64,000 bases of DNA, from positions 1 to 64,000 of the forward strand of contig UESW01000068.1 of assembly GCA_900491605.1 (NCBI GenBank), written 5' to 3'. The stretch comes from Calamus simplicifolius (Eukaryota > Streptophyta > Magnoliopsida > Arecales > Arecaceae). The notes beneath the pieces were generated by a model. It ran no database searches, had not been told where the DNA came from, and was given only the letters and a program-made list of their open reading frames with translations. Both the position numbers and the translations under genes were made by a program. This document shows positions 1 through 11,566 of this stretch, piece by piece (the first letter of the stretch is position 1; every line of letters begins with the position of its first letter).

Positions 1-235
1 GAGGTGTCCCATACCTCGGCGATACGAGCCATTCTTATTTCTCATCTTATTTCTCGATAAGCCAAGGTATACATACCTCGGTGACGAGCCATTCTTATTT
101 CTCGGTAAGCCGAGGTATCCATACCTCAGCGATACGAGCCATTCTTATTCTCGGTAAGCCGAGGTATCCATGCCTCGACGATACGAGCCATTCTTATATC
201 TCGGTAGCCCGAGGTATCCATACCGGCATCATGAG
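1..235. repeat. 50-bp tandem repeats in the Tat LTR
   Basis: A unit of about 50 bp is repeated at least four times. Each unit carries the arms CCTCGGCGATACGAG and CTCGGTAAGCCGAGG, which contain short inverted repeats. The same array occurs at about 20,835-21,095 and 39,850-40,022 with different copy numbers. Its place in the upstream part of the LTR would suit a promoter or enhancer region, but that is inference. Confidence 0.8.
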
Positions 236-910
236 CCATAATTATATCTCGGTGACTCGAGCCGCCTTTATGCCTCAAAAAACCAAATTGTCCTCGACTC
301 GACCAGACCGAAGCACTCAAAATGCCTCTGCAAAATCCGGCATGGGAGAGTCCCTATTCGCTGAAACAGAATATGATTCTAAACAGAGAATCATACCCAG
401 GAGTGGCCTAGAGCCTACGCAATCGTGGAATCCCAAGGCATCAGCCAGCTCTCCTAGTCACCGATCCTCTAACTGACAAGATACAGATCCTACTGATCTC
501 GTAACAAACTCTATTCGAATCTTTTCAAATCAAAACAACTTTCGGCCCCCACGACGTGCCCAGGGAATCAGGTAATCCTCTATAATACCACAGCACTTCA
601 ACCTCTCATGTACGCACGAATCACCTTACAAAAACTTCTACACATTCACTTGGCTTTACGAAATCGATCACTCCATTAGAGCTCCGATCGAGAGCTTGAA
701 GGAAGATTCTTCTGTGAAAAGTCTTCTCCTTACATCTGTCTGCTGTAAATCTCCATTGACTTGGGCATCGGAGGTTCCCCGTAGAGGATAACCCCAAGGA
801 AATCCTTTGCGAGCATGGACTGTCTTGCAGGTTCCATCCCGAACATCGAGATCGGAGTTCGGACCCAGAGCTGGAAGCGCACCCGAGTCGGAGAACTGAT
901 TTCCGCGGCA
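1..910 (+). repeat. 5' LTR of the Tat element (3' part only)
   Basis: It matches the 3' LTR at 20,686-32,501 and the LTR of the second copy at 39,712-42,365. It ends in CA at 909-910, followed by six bases and then the primer-binding site. The window starts inside it, so its TG start and the left target duplication are not visible. It has no solo LTR: CTTAT occurs once at 193-197, where the other two LTRs are interrupted, so this copy preserves the empty site. Confidence 0.85.
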
Positions 911-916
911 ATAGAT

Positions 917-932
917 TGGCGCTAGAAGGAGG
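917..932 (+). other. Primer-binding site of the Tat element
   Basis: TGGCGCTAGAAGGAGG begins six bases after the CA end of the 5' LTR. A TGGCGC start is usual for tRNA-primed sites in Tat-like plant elements. The exact tRNA was not determined. Confidence 0.65.
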
Positions 933-997
933 GGCCTCAAGTCCCATAAACTTGTAATCCAGGAGACAAGACTAAAAACTAGAAGAAGCATCCTCTA

Positions 998-1067
998 ATG
1001 GCCAATTGGAAGAGAGCCACCTCTGAGGCTCAAGATCAGGACGCATCTTAAAGGCCTGATCCAATTA
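998..1067 (+). pseudogene. Possible 5' end of Tat gag, split by the Copia insertion
   Basis: An ATG at 998 opens a short frame just after the primer-binding site. It meets a stop (TAA) about 50 bases later, before the Copia insertion at 1,073. Gag-like sequence resumes after 11,566. The ATG is where a gag start would be expected, but the frame is broken and the link is inferred from position only. Confidence 0.3.
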
Positions 1068-1072
1068 GTGAT

Positions 1073-2738
1073 TGTTGGCCCAGATGACAACCCAAGAGGG
1101 GGGGGGTGAATTGGGTTCTTTAAAAATTTAAACCTTTTAAATATTTGTTTGCTTAGTGATTGAAAGTGAATGCAGATGCAAACAAAATACAATCAATAAG
1201 ATAAAGATAGAGATAGAGATAAATAAGCACGGCAAACACAAAGATTTTATAGTGGTTCGGTGTATCCAACACCTACGTCCACTCCCAAGATTCACTTGGG
1301 TCCACACTATAATCTTCCTTGATTACAGCCGAGTTGTTTTACAAGCTCACAACTCAAACTTGTTGTTTTCCCGGGATCACAACGAACCCAGCCGGTTTTC
1401 ACGGGCTCACCAGCACAAAACCCTAACACAAGCTATACCAAGCTTGTACCGAGGTAAGACTACCTCCACTAGTTCAATCCCCCAGATTGAACTAGACACA
1501 AACAAAGAAATATTGTTTTTCAAGTACACAGCTCCTCAATGAGCAGATAATCAAATAAAAACAAGTTTAGAAAAGCCTGATTTGTAGTTGGTTGGCTTTT
1601 GAGCTTTTCTTCTTCTTTTTCAACTCCTTTGAGTGTGAATCGGGCCTCAGCTCAGATTCTTCACAGTTGAATGTTGGAGTTGATTTGAGCTTTTTCTTCC
1701 TTTCTTTGAATGTTGAAAATCTCTTGATTTGCTCTTGAATGGCTCTTGGATTTTCTTCTAGACTTCTCTTGGATTGATGAACTTGAGCACAGATGAAGTC
1801 TCCTTTGATTTCACGCCTTTTCTTTCACTCTATTTTTGAATCTCGGATTTTTCAAATGACGCTCTGTTTTTCTCTTTTTCTGAAAGATTTTTCTTTTTCT
1901 CTCTTGATTTGTATCTCTCTATCTTTGATTTGAAAACGGCTTCTCTATTTATAGATTCTGCAAAAATATAGTCGTTAGAAACAAAGAAATAGCCGTTATT
2001 GAAAAATCTTACCGTTGACGCTGAGTTGGCATTCAGAAAATCACGCCCAGATTTGTTGGAGTCGACTCCAGCTTTAGGCGAGTCGGCTCGAAGACGCGAT
2101 ACCAAAAATAGAAATATTCAGAAAGTTAAAGGGTCGACTCATCGAAAATAAGGTGTCGACTCCTGACAGTCGGGGGTCGACTCATGAAAAGCAAGGGGTC
2201 GACTCGAGAAGTGCTCAGAAAAATAATTCTCTGGTGTCTGAGCGGAGTCGACTCACACAGTCATGGAGTCGGCTCGACAAATCGGGGGTCGACTCGAGAA
2301 ATCACATGGGTCGACTCGAGACAAACAGACATCTCTGTATACTGAGTGGAGTCGACTCTGAAACTCTAGAGTCGGCTCCGGAACGTATCAAAATCAGAGA
2401 ATTTTCTGATTGACTTGAAATTCGTTCCAGATTCATTTTAAATCAATTTTTTGACTTGAATACAATAAAATTGTCATTAGGAATCAATTCAAGAAATGTT
2501 CCAAAAACTCATTGATTGAGATATGAAGTATAAAAATTTCTTTTTGAAAGCTTAAACATGGAGCTTGAAGTTACTTTCAAATTGATTAAAGTCATACTTA
2601 ACATACTCATTGATTGTTCTAAATAAATTCATTGCTCATGTAAATAAACTCATTGCATCTTTTAATATACTCATGGCTTTTGGTAATCATCAAAATCAAT
2701 AAGATTGGGGCAACAATTTCTCAACAATCTCCCCAACA
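1073..2738 (-). repeat. 3' LTR of the Copia element
   Basis: It begins TGTTGGCCC and ends CCCCAACA as read on the + strand, and pairs with 9,865-11,561. The two copies are nearly identical by eye, with scattered substitutions and small indels. It contains many GAGTCGACTC-like motifs between about 2,050 and 2,380. Confidence 0.92.
2050..2385. repeat. Cluster of GTCGACTC / GTCGGCTC motifs in the Copia 3' LTR
   Basis: The near-palindrome GAGTCGACTC and the variant GAGTCGGCTC recur roughly every 20-40 bases, more than ten times. The partner LTR has the same cluster at about 10,880-11,215, and a third cluster lies in the internal region at about 4,640-4,845. Their role is unknown. They could be protein-binding sites or hairpin-forming sequence. 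Confidence 0.75.
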
Positions 2739-2739
2739 A

Positions 2740-2751
2740 TCTCCCCTTTTT
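2740..2751 (-). other. Polypurine tract of the Copia element
   Basis: On the - strand AAAAAGGGGAGA lies one base before the TGTTGGGG start of the 3' LTR. This is where plus-strand DNA priming is expected in an LTR retrotransposon. Confidence 0.75.
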
Positions 2752-3145
2752 GATGATGACAAAAACATTGAGTATATGCATGATTGATTAAAGAATTTAT
2801 TTTATTTTCATAGTTAGGCTCCCCCTGAATGAGGTAGCTCCCCCTATGAAACTCAAATAAATATTCCATTCATTCAATTAGTTAAATTTCTCCCATGCAT
2901 ATATAGTTATAAAACTCTCCCCCTTTTTTGTTATCAACAAAAAGGTAGAGAAGCATCAAACATAATCACATTCATTCATTCAAGATATGTTTTAACAAGA
3001 TCTGAGATTCATTGATAATAGGAGAAGTACATTCAAACTCAGATTACATTGAGCATTCAAAACTGACTTTTCATTACATCAATGTATCAAAATGTAAAAC
3101 ATAATATGAACTTCATTACATTGCAAAGACTAAGCATCTATTACA

Positions 3146-4545
3146 TCAAAAGTGAGTCCTTACAATCCTTGTTAAGTGATCTATAATATTCTTCATTCCG
3201 TCAGTTTGAATCTTAACATAATCCTTCAGTCTTTCATCTACAAAAGTACAAGCAGTTAATATTTTGTCTTGAAGTTCAGCATTGCATTTTGCATAGGTCT
3301 CACCATCTCCACAGATGTCTTTAAGTTCTTCAAAAATATTCTTTAGGTCACCACTTAAAGACTCAGTTGAAGTGCTAAGAGTTGATTCAATCTTGGTGAT
3401 CCGATCATCTAATGAATAAAGAGTTTCTTTAAGATTCATAAATTTGTTGTCAAACTCTGATTTCAATTTATCTGCCTGATCATCAAGAAGACTCTTAAGC
3501 TGCATTAACTGAAGATCTGAAAAACCGACAGACGAAGAAGATGACTGATCAACCATCGGAGCAGGAGAAGGAGCTGGAACAGGAACAGAAGAGCTCGGAG
3601 GTACAGGAGATGAATGTCTAACTGACGGTCCAGGTGCCTCAATATCCGCGGCTCTATCTTCCAACATACTTTTCCTTTCCCATCTGCCATCCTTCTTCAC
3701 AAATCCCATTCTATGAATAGTGGCCAAACTATAGTAATCGGTGTGTCTTAAATTTCTCATTGGCTCACTATCGGATATGATTATCCCTTGGCTTTGAAAG
3801 ATTTAGTTAGTATCATGCCATAGGGTAAACTAGATTTCCTCTTGCTCCCACAATCAGCAATGTACCATAATATCATGCTCGGAAGATTAATGGGTTTTCC
3901 AGTCACTATAGCATCCATTACAAAGATATCTCTCTCAGAAACATAGTCAAATCTCCCAATCTTAGGGAATAGGATCCTACTACAAATATTATGGAGAAGT
4001 CTTAATTCTAAGGACAGTTGATTTGCAAAGACTTCTTCAAAACCAACAATCTCCCTGTTAAGCAATCTTGATAGAGCTGGGCTTCTATCATCAGATGAAA
4101 AAGTAGAAGTACCAGACACTGGAAGTCCAACAATCTTGAGAGTAAATCCACTGTCACAGTTATTCTATTTCCTCTAATGATGCTTACTAATCCATTGTCT
4201 CCTCTTGATAGATTTTTATAAAATTCTTTAACTAGGGCTGGGTAGGTTGGACAATCTAAAGAACATATCTTCTCCCATCCCATTTCAATTAACTGCCTCC
4301 CCACAAGAAATCCTTCTGCCTCAAATAATTCAAAATCAACCTTCCTCCCGGTTGTAATCACTCTATCGGCAAGACGATCTACCTGAGATGTGGCCGTAGT
4401 GGGAGAAGCACTCGGAGTCGAAGAGGATGAGGTGAATCCATGCTCGGTGAGGGTTCACGAGCGGGACGCCTCACAGTCTTCTTCACCGCCTTCTTCCTTT
4501 TCACCCGGCCGCACCAAGGCTAGATCCACGGGTTTTAGGAGCCAT
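3146..4545 (-). pseudogene. Extra open frame (ORF3) of the Copia element, broken
   Basis: It lies between pol and the 3' LTR, as in SIRE/Maximus elements. The likely start is the ATG at 4,545. The frame begins with a lysine/arginine-rich stretch (KRKKAVKKTVRRPARE), followed by a Ser/Thr/Pro-rich linker and then a globular part rich in aromatic residues (about 4,370-3,790), which resembles the plant transposon-protein family often found at this place. The C-terminal piece (about 3,770-3,146) has a Pro/Ser-rich linker and a likely coiled coil. At least three frameshifts or stops interrupt it. Its function is not known; such frames have been called env-like, but I see no signal peptide or clear membrane segment. 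Confidence 0.6.
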
Positions 4546-4639
4546 TTGATCTAGTGGAAGGGTTAATCAGGGATTTCTGAGGATTTGGTAGGTTAGGAAA
4601 AATTTTGGAGAGAGTATTTGATGATTTGAGATGATAGAA

Positions 4640-4845
4640 GTGAGCGAGGAGTCGACTCTGCCCTAGATAAATCGACCTGGGACCACTTCGAGTCGGCTCC
4701 CGCAAAGTGTGGGGTCGACTCCGGGTAGTCACAGAAAACTATCCCGAAGTGGAGTCGACTCGCGCAGAGATGGGGTCGGCTCTAGAGTTTCAGTAGAAAC
4801 ATGGAGTCGACTCCGATACTGACCGAGTCGGCTCCGAGACCATTT
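4640..4845. repeat. GTCGACTC motif cluster in the Copia internal region
   Basis: GAGTCGACTC and GAGTCGGCTC variants recur here just upstream of ORF3, matching in style the clusters in both LTRs of the same element. Apart from this cluster, the stretch from about 4,550 to 5,060 shows no gene. Confidence 0.65.
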
Positions 4846-5059
4846 CAGAGCAAAAAACATAAAGTTTCAGATAATCTGAAATGTGTCCGGATATTGATCA
4901 TAAAAATTGATAAAATAATCATTGGATTTTAATAGATCAATAAGATATGAGTTCTAGATAAGATTTCCTTAAAGATCAGGGATTTGAAAGAATTTTAGAT
5001 AAAATTTCCTTAGGGGTTTCAAATTCATTCTAATGGATCACAAATCCCTAACTCTCCTC

Positions 5060-6720
5060 TAAGATAACAGAATCTTTCTTCACTCAAGGGTTTTGTAAAT
5101 ATATCAGCTAATTGATCTTCAGTATTAACATAATCAAGACATATTTCTCCATTAGTTACATGTTCTCTAATAAAATGATATCTAATTTCTATGTGTTTGT
5201 TCTAGAATGTTGAATTGGATTTTTTGTTAGATTAATTGCACTTGTGTTATCACATTTTATAGGTGTTTTATCAAGTGTGATACCATAGTCTTCAAGTTGT
5301 CGCTTAATCCATAGGATTTGAGCACAGCAACTTCCAGCTGCAACATATTCAGCTTCAGTAGTTGATAATGCAACTGAATTTTGCTTTTTGCTAAACCATG
5401 AGATTAAGTTACTTCCTAAGAATTGGCATGCACCACTTGTGCTTTTCCTATCTAACTTACATCCAGCATAATCAGAATCAGATATGCAATTAAGTTCAAT
5501 GTTGAGTCTCTAGAATACCATAAACCTACATTTTTTGTTCCACTTAAGTATCTTAGTATTCTTTTAACAGCAATTAAATGTGATTCTTTAGGTTCAGACT
5601 GAAATCTAGCACATAAGCAAACAGCAAACATTATGTCTGGTCTACTTGCAGTTAAGTAAAGTAGGGATCCGATTATACCTCGATAATATTTTGATCAACC
5701 TTCTTACCTTCTTCATCTTTGTCCAGCTTGCATGAAGGACTCATTGGTGTTCCGAGGGGTTTGATTGATTCCATACCAAACTTCTTTAGAATTTCTTTTG
5801 TGTACTTTGTTTGGTTGATAAAGATTCCCTCTTTGCTTTGTTTGATTTGGAGTCCAAGGAAGAAGTTGAGTTCTCCCATCATGCTCATTTCAAATTCACC
5901 CTGCATCAACTTAGCAAATTCTTGACATAGAAGATTGTTAGTAGCACCAAAAATATATCATCAACATATATTTGAACTACTAATAAATCTTTACTTTTTC
6001 TTTTCAAAAATAATGTTTTATCTACATTTCCTCTTATAAAATCATTTTCAATTAAGAATTTACTTAATCTATCATACCAAGCTCTAGGTGCTTGTTTCAA
6101 ACCATATAAAGCTTTGTGCAATTTAAAAACGTGATTTGAAAATTCATGATCTTCAAAACCTGGTGGTTGTTCAACATATACTTCTTCATTTATAAATCCA
6201 TTTAAAAAGCACTTTTTACATCCATTTGAAATAAGTTAAAATTCATGTGACATGCAAATGCAAGTAATAGTCTAATGGCTTCTAATCTAGCTACAGGTGC
6301 AAAGGTTTCATCAAAATCAATACCTTCTTCTTGATTATATCCTTTTGCAACTAATCTAGCTTTGTTTCTAATTACTATGCCATTTTCATCTAGTTTATTT
6401 CTAAATACCCATTTTGATCCTATAACAGAATGATCTTTAGGTCTTTCTACTAATGTCCATACGTTATTTCTAGTAAATTGATTTAATTCTTCTTGCATTG
6501 CTAACATCCAATTATTATCTTTTTCAGCTTCTTCAATAGTTTTAGGTTCAATTTGTGATACAAATGCAAGATGATTACTAATATTTCTCATAGATGATCT
6601 AGTTCTTATTCCTTGAGATGGATCACCTATAATCAATTCCTTAGGGTGACTATAAGCATATCTCCAATCTCTAGGAAGATCCATATCATTATGATTAGTG
6701 TTAGTATCATCATCCTTAGG
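5060..6720 (-). pseudogene. Copia reverse transcriptase and RNase H, broken
   Basis: The N-terminal part (about 6,684-6,202) reads WVFRNKLDENG, ARLVAKGYNQ, FDETFAPVAR and FQMDVKSAF, which are standard Copia reverse transcriptase blocks. The frame then shifts. The next piece (6,121-5,906) holds LYGLKQAPRAWY and the catalytic YVDD. A third piece (5,909-5,673) holds FFLGLQIKQ. Degraded RNase H sequence (HLIAVKRILRYL type) follows down to about 5,060 with several stops. The catalytic aspartates of the YVDD box are still present, but the protein could not be made as one chain. Confidence 0.88.
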
Positions 6721-6779
6721 TGAATCATTATCTTTAGCTTCTTGCTCATGATCTGAAGATACATCAATATTAATTTTTC

Positions 6780-7767
6780 AAGATCTTTCTCAATTATGTT
6801 TGTATCTTCTTCATCATCAAACTTTTCGGAACGAGTTGCTAAAGATTCATCAAAAACTACATGAATGGATTCTTCAACAACTAAAGTTTTCTTGTTAAAT
6901 ACTCTATATGCTTTACTAGTTGTTGAGTATCCTAAGAATATTCCTTCATCAGATTTAGCATCAAATTTGCCTAAATTATTTTTACCATTATTGTGAATAA
7001 AACATTTACAACCAAATGCATGAAAATATCTAATATTAGGTTTTCTGTTTTGCCATAGTTCATAAGGTGTTTTCTTAAGTATTGGTCTTATTAGGCTCTA
7101 TTTAAAATGTAACATGCGTGTTTAGAGCTTCCGCCCAAAAATACTTTGGTAGGTTGCTTTCACATAGCATGGTACGGGCCATGTCTTCTAAAGTCCTATT
7201 TTTCCTTTCAACTACTCCATTTTGTTGAGGGGTTCTTGGTGCAGAAAAATTATGATTAATACCATTTTCATTGCAAAAACTTTCAAATAAATGATTTTCA
7301 AATTCAGTTCCATGATCACTTCTTAGAGACACTATGGTAGTATTTTTCTCATTTGTGACTTTCTTGAAGAATTTCAGGAATATCGAGAAAGTCTCATCTT
7401 TGTGAGCTAAAAACATTACCCAAGTGAATCTAGAGTAATCATCTACTATCACAAGACCATATTTCTTTCCTCCTAGACTTGTGGTTCTAGTTGGTCCAAA
7501 AAGGTCCATGTGAAGTAGCTCTAATGGCCTAGAAGTTGAAACAACATTTTTAGATTTAAAAGAACTTCTCGTTTGTTTTCCAAACTGACATGCATCACAT
7601 ATTTTGTTATTTTCAAAATCTATTTTAGGTAGCCCTTTAACTAAGTCCATTTTAATTAGTTTTGAAATTAGGTGTGTGCTTGCATGACCTAATCTTCGAT
7701 GCCACAACCAACCAATCTCATTCATATTAGCATTATTAGCAACTAAGCAATGATTATTAGTAGACAA
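6780..7767 (-). pseudogene. Copia integrase, broken
   Basis: The frame 7,767-7,102 contains the pre-integrase HHCC-like zinc region (LWHRRLGHAS and CDACQFGKQ) and the catalytic core, with D in HMDLFGP, D in LRSDHGTEF and E in QNGVVERKNRTL. A frameshift lies near 7,100. Downstream, the typical GKCFIHN to GYS and VFDES region can be followed in another frame to about 6,780. The three catalytic acids are kept. Confidence 0.88.
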
Positions 7768-8346
7768 TTGTCTAAGTCAATCAAGTATACATTGCCATTT
7801 CTATTTCCAATAAAAACAATGCTATTATCAATGGGATTAGCAACAGTGCATATAGAAGATTCAAATGATACTTTAAAACCTTTGTCACATAATTGGCTAA
7901 TACTAATTAAATTATGCTTTAAACCATCAACATAAAGTACATTATCTATAAAGGTGGATGGAGTTATACGGATTTTACCAAGGCCCATGATCTGACCTTT
8001 ACCATTATCCCCAAACGTAACAACTCCTCCTTTCTTTTCTTCAAGGGTGATGAATTCTTCTTTGTCACCCGTCATATGTCTTGAGCAGCCACTATCAAGA
8101 TACCACTTTCTCTTTGATCTCTTGGCCACAAGACATTCCTGCAATGAAATCAAACTTTATGTTTAGGTACCCAAGCTTTCTTGGGTCCTTCATGGTTAGT
8201 AGCAACAAATATTGTTCCTTTCGGAACCCATATTTTCTTTCTTTAATATTTAAGTTTTTATTAGGTTTTAGAATTTTACATTCATAAGATTTATGTCCTT
8301 TTTTATTACATTTAAAGCATGTAAAATTACTTTGGCTAGCACGCAC
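7743..8346 (-). pseudogene. Second zinc knuckle and Copia aspartic protease, broken
   Basis: A CCHC zinc knuckle (CFKCNKKGHKSYEC) lies at about 8,320-8,275. The protease follows in another frame (8,153-7,743) with the active-site segment WYLDSGCSRHMTG. The frame runs on through FGDNGKGQIMG and LISISQLCDKG, both usual for Copia proteases. One frameshift separates the knuckle from the protease. Confidence 0.85.
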
Positions 8347-8470
8347 AAAAATATTTTTCAGTGATTTTTTTTTCTAAAAGTGTTATACCCTAATCCGGCT
8401 TTGTCAAAAACTGCTTTTTGACTATTTAATAACATGTTCAATTTAGTTGAGCTTAAGGTAAACTTATCAA

Positions 8471-9803
8471 CTATGTTCTTATATTTTTAACCTCTTTCCT
8501 TAGTTTATCATTTTCATTGGCAATTAATTCTTTTTCTTTTACCAAAATTTTATTTTCATATTTAAGTTTCTTAACTTCATTATTAAGATCTTCCTTTTCT
8601 TTAATGAAAGTTGAATTTTCATTTTTCAAAAGCTTGTATTTCTTTTTCAAAACCTTGAAATCGCCGACAAGTTCATTAAAAGCATCAAATAATTCATCAA
8701 ATGCAAACTCATCGCAAGGGTTATCAGAACTTACCTCATCGTTGTCGTCCGCCATAAAACATACATTTGCGACTTCCTTTTGTTCTTCTTCTTCGGAAGA
8801 AGATTCTTCGCTATCACTCCAAGTCGCCACATAAGCCTTCTTTTTCTTTTTATAAGCTTTCTTTAATTTAGGACATTCATTCCTAAAGTGCCCCGGTTTA
8901 TTACACTCATAGCAAGTCAAGGGGTCTTTCTCTTTTTCTTTGTCCTTGTCCTTGTTTTATCCTTTTCTCCTTCCCACTTTGCTCCAAATTTCTTCTTGTG
9001 GAAGGGTTTCTTTCTCCTCATGAATCTTTTAAACTTTTTAGCTAAGAGAGCAGTCTCTTCATCATCATCATCATCATCGCTGCTGCTCTCTTCTTCTTTT
9101 GCAGCTTTGAGGGCAATCACTTTCTTCTTCTTTGTGTCCTCCTCTATGTGCTGCTTCATAGTCAACTCATGGGTCATAAGTGATCCTAGAAGCTCTTCTA
9201 AGGGTAGAGTGTTGAGGTCCTTTGCTTCTTGGATTGCTGTCATTTTGGCTTCCCATGATCTTGGTAGTGACCTAAGAATTTTTCGAACAAGTTCTGAGTT
9301 AGTATATGTCTTACCAAGACTTTTTAAACCATTTACAATATCTGTAAATCTAGTATACATGCATGCAATGGTTTCAGATTGTTCCATGCTAAACAACTCA
9401 TATTTATGAACAAGAATATTAATTTTAGATTCTTTTACTTGGTTGGTACCCTCATGGGTAACCTCTAATCTATCCCAAATCTCCTTTGCGGAATTACATG
9501 TGGAGATTCTATTAAATTCATTTGCATCTAAAGAGCAATATAAAACATTCATGGCTTTAGCGTTAAGCTGTGCCATCTTCCTATCATTATCATTCCAGTC
9601 CCTTTCGGGCTTAGGAATAATAGTGCCATCAATAACATGTGTGGGTGTACTAGGTCCATTAATTATAACACCCCATAGTTCATAGTCAGAAGCTTGAATG
9701 AATATCCTCATTCTAGCTTTCAATATGAATAATTTGAACCATTAAACAGTGGAGGTCTATTCGTAGAATGACCTTCAGCAAATGATCCAATTTGAGCTGC
9801 CAT
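8471..9803 (-). pseudogene. Copia gag (UBN2-type) with zinc knuckle, broken
   Basis: The likely start is the ATG at 9,803 (MAAQIGSFAEGHS). A one-base loss near 9,720 shifts the frame, which then runs as KARMRIFIQASDYELWG to about 8,917. This is the gag region typical of plant Copia elements. It holds an acidic serine/aspartate run (SSSDDDDDDEE) and ends in basic residues. After a further shift a CCHC zinc knuckle (CYECNKPGHFRNEC) and a long lysine/glutamate-rich coiled coil run to 8,471. Gag would form the particle and bind RNA. The breaks rule out an intact product. Confidence 0.85.
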
Positions 9804-9850
9804 TTGGATCTTTAGCTGTTGATCGTGTGATCAAAATCTAATGAGCACTA

Positions 9851-9862
9851 GCTCTGATACCA
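9851..9862 (-). other. Primer-binding site of the Copia element
   Basis: On the - strand it reads TGGTATCAGAGC, the classic site complementary to initiator methionine tRNA. It lies two bases from the end of the 5' LTR at 9,865. Confidence 0.9.
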
Positions 9863-9864
9863 AT

Positions 9865-11561
9865 TATTGGCCCAGATGACAACCCAAGAGGGGGGGTGAA
9901 TTGGGTTCTTTAAAAAATTTAAACCTTTTGAAATATTTGTTTGCTTAGTGTGATTGAAAGTGAATGCAGATGCAAAAACAAAATACAATCAATAAGATAA
10001 AGATAGAGATAGAGATAAAAGAGACACGGCAAACACAAAGATTTTATAGTGGTTCGGTGTATCCAACACCTACGTCCACTCCCAAGATTCACTTGGGTCC
10101 ACACTATAATCTTCCTTGATTACAGCCGAGTTGTTTTACAAGCTCACAACTCAAACTTGTTGTTTTCCCGGGATCACAACGAACCCAGCCGGTTTTCCGG
10201 GCTCACCAGCACAAAAACCCTAACACAAGCTATGCCAAGCTTGTACCGAGGTAAGACTACCTCCACTAGTTCAATCCCCCAGATTGAACTAGATACAAAC
10301 GAAAGAAATATTGTTTTTCAAGTACACAGCTCCTCATTGAGCAGATAATCAAATAAATGAACAAAGTTTAGAAAAGCCTGATTTGTAGTTGGTTGGCTTT
10401 TGAGCTTTTCTTCTTTTCTTCTTTTCTTCTCTCTTGCTAGATTGAATCAAGCCTCAGCTCCGATTCTTCACAGTTGAAGCAGTTGAGAAGGATTTGAGCT
10501 TTTTTTTCCTTTCTTTGAATGTTGAAAATCTCTTGATTTCTCTTGAATGGCTCTTGGATTTTCTTCTAGACTTCTCTTGGATTGATGAACTTGTGCACAG
10601 ATGAAGTCTCCTTTGATTTCACGCCTTTTCTTTCACTCTATTTTTGAATCTCGGATTTTTTGAAATGATGCTCTGTTTTTCTTCTTTTTCTGAAAGATTT
10701 TCCTTTTTCTCTCTTGATTTGTATCTCTCTCCATATGTGTGTCTTTGATTTGAAAACGACTTCTCTATTTATAGATTCTGCAAAAATATAGCCGTTAGAA
10801 ACAAAGAAATATAGCCGTTATTGAAAAATCTTACCGTTGGCGCTGAGTTGGCATTCAGAAAATCACGCCCAGATTTGTTGGAGTCGACTCCAGCTTTAGG
10901 CGAGTCGGCTCGAAGACTCGATACCAAAAATAGAAATATTTAGAAAGTCAAGGGTCGACTCATCGAAAATAAGGTGTCGACTCCTGACAGTCGGGGGTCG
11001 ACTCATGAAAAGTAAGGGGTCGACTCGAGAAGTGCTCAGAAAAATAATTCTCTGGTGTCTGAGCGGAGTCGACTCACACAGTCATGGAGTCGGCTCGACA
11101 GAATCGGGGGTCGACTCGAGAAATCACATGGGTCGACTCGAGACAAACAGACATTTCTGTAAACTGAGTGGAGTCGACTCTGAAACTCTAGAGTCGGCTC
11201 CGAAACGTATCGAAAATCAGAGAATTTTCTGATTGACTTGAAATTCGTTCCAGATTCATTTTAAATCAATTTTTTGACTTGAATACAATAAAATTGTCAT
11301 TTAGAATCAATTCAAGAAATGTTCCAAAAACTCATTGATTGAGATATGAAGTATAAAAATTTCTTTTTGAAAGCTTAAACATGGAGCTTGAAGTTACTTT
11401 CAAATTGATTAAAGTCATACTTAACATACTCATTGATTGTTCTAAATAAATTCATTGCTCATGTAAATAAACTTATTGCATCTTTTAATATACTCATGGC
11501 TATTGGTAATCATCAAAATCAATTAGATTGGGGCAATAATTTCTCAACAATCTCCCCAACA
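9865..11561 (-). repeat. 5' LTR of the Copia element
   Basis: It pairs with 1,073-2,738 and ends CCCCAACA at 11,561, followed by the target duplication GTGAT. Its inner end reads TATTGGCCC where the partner has TGTTGGCCC, so the terminal CA as read in the element's own direction has mutated to TA. The GTCGACTC motif cluster lies at about 10,880-11,215. Confidence 0.92.
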
Positions 11562-11566
11562 GTGAT

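Larger units (their letters stand above)
1073..11561 (-). mobile_element. SIRE/Maximus-type Ty1/Copia retrotransposon inserted in the Tat element
   Basis: Two long terminal repeats of about 1.7 kb (1,073-2,738 and 9,865-11,561) flank a - strand internal region. From right to left that region has a primer-binding site, gag, protease, integrase, reverse transcriptase with RNase H, a third open frame and a polypurine tract. The 5-bp target duplication GTGAT is present at 1,068-1,072 and 11,562-11,566. The Copia domain order (integrase before reverse transcriptase) and the extra frame between pol and the 3' LTR are features of the SIRE/Maximus lineage. Several stops and frameshifts break the frames, so it is non-autonomous. 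Confidence 0.93.

Noticed and set aside
8888..9409. + strand open frame of 173 codons rich in Ser, Phe and Leu
   Set aside because: It is the complement of the Copia gag coding strand; the serine run is the reverse of the acidic aspartate run.
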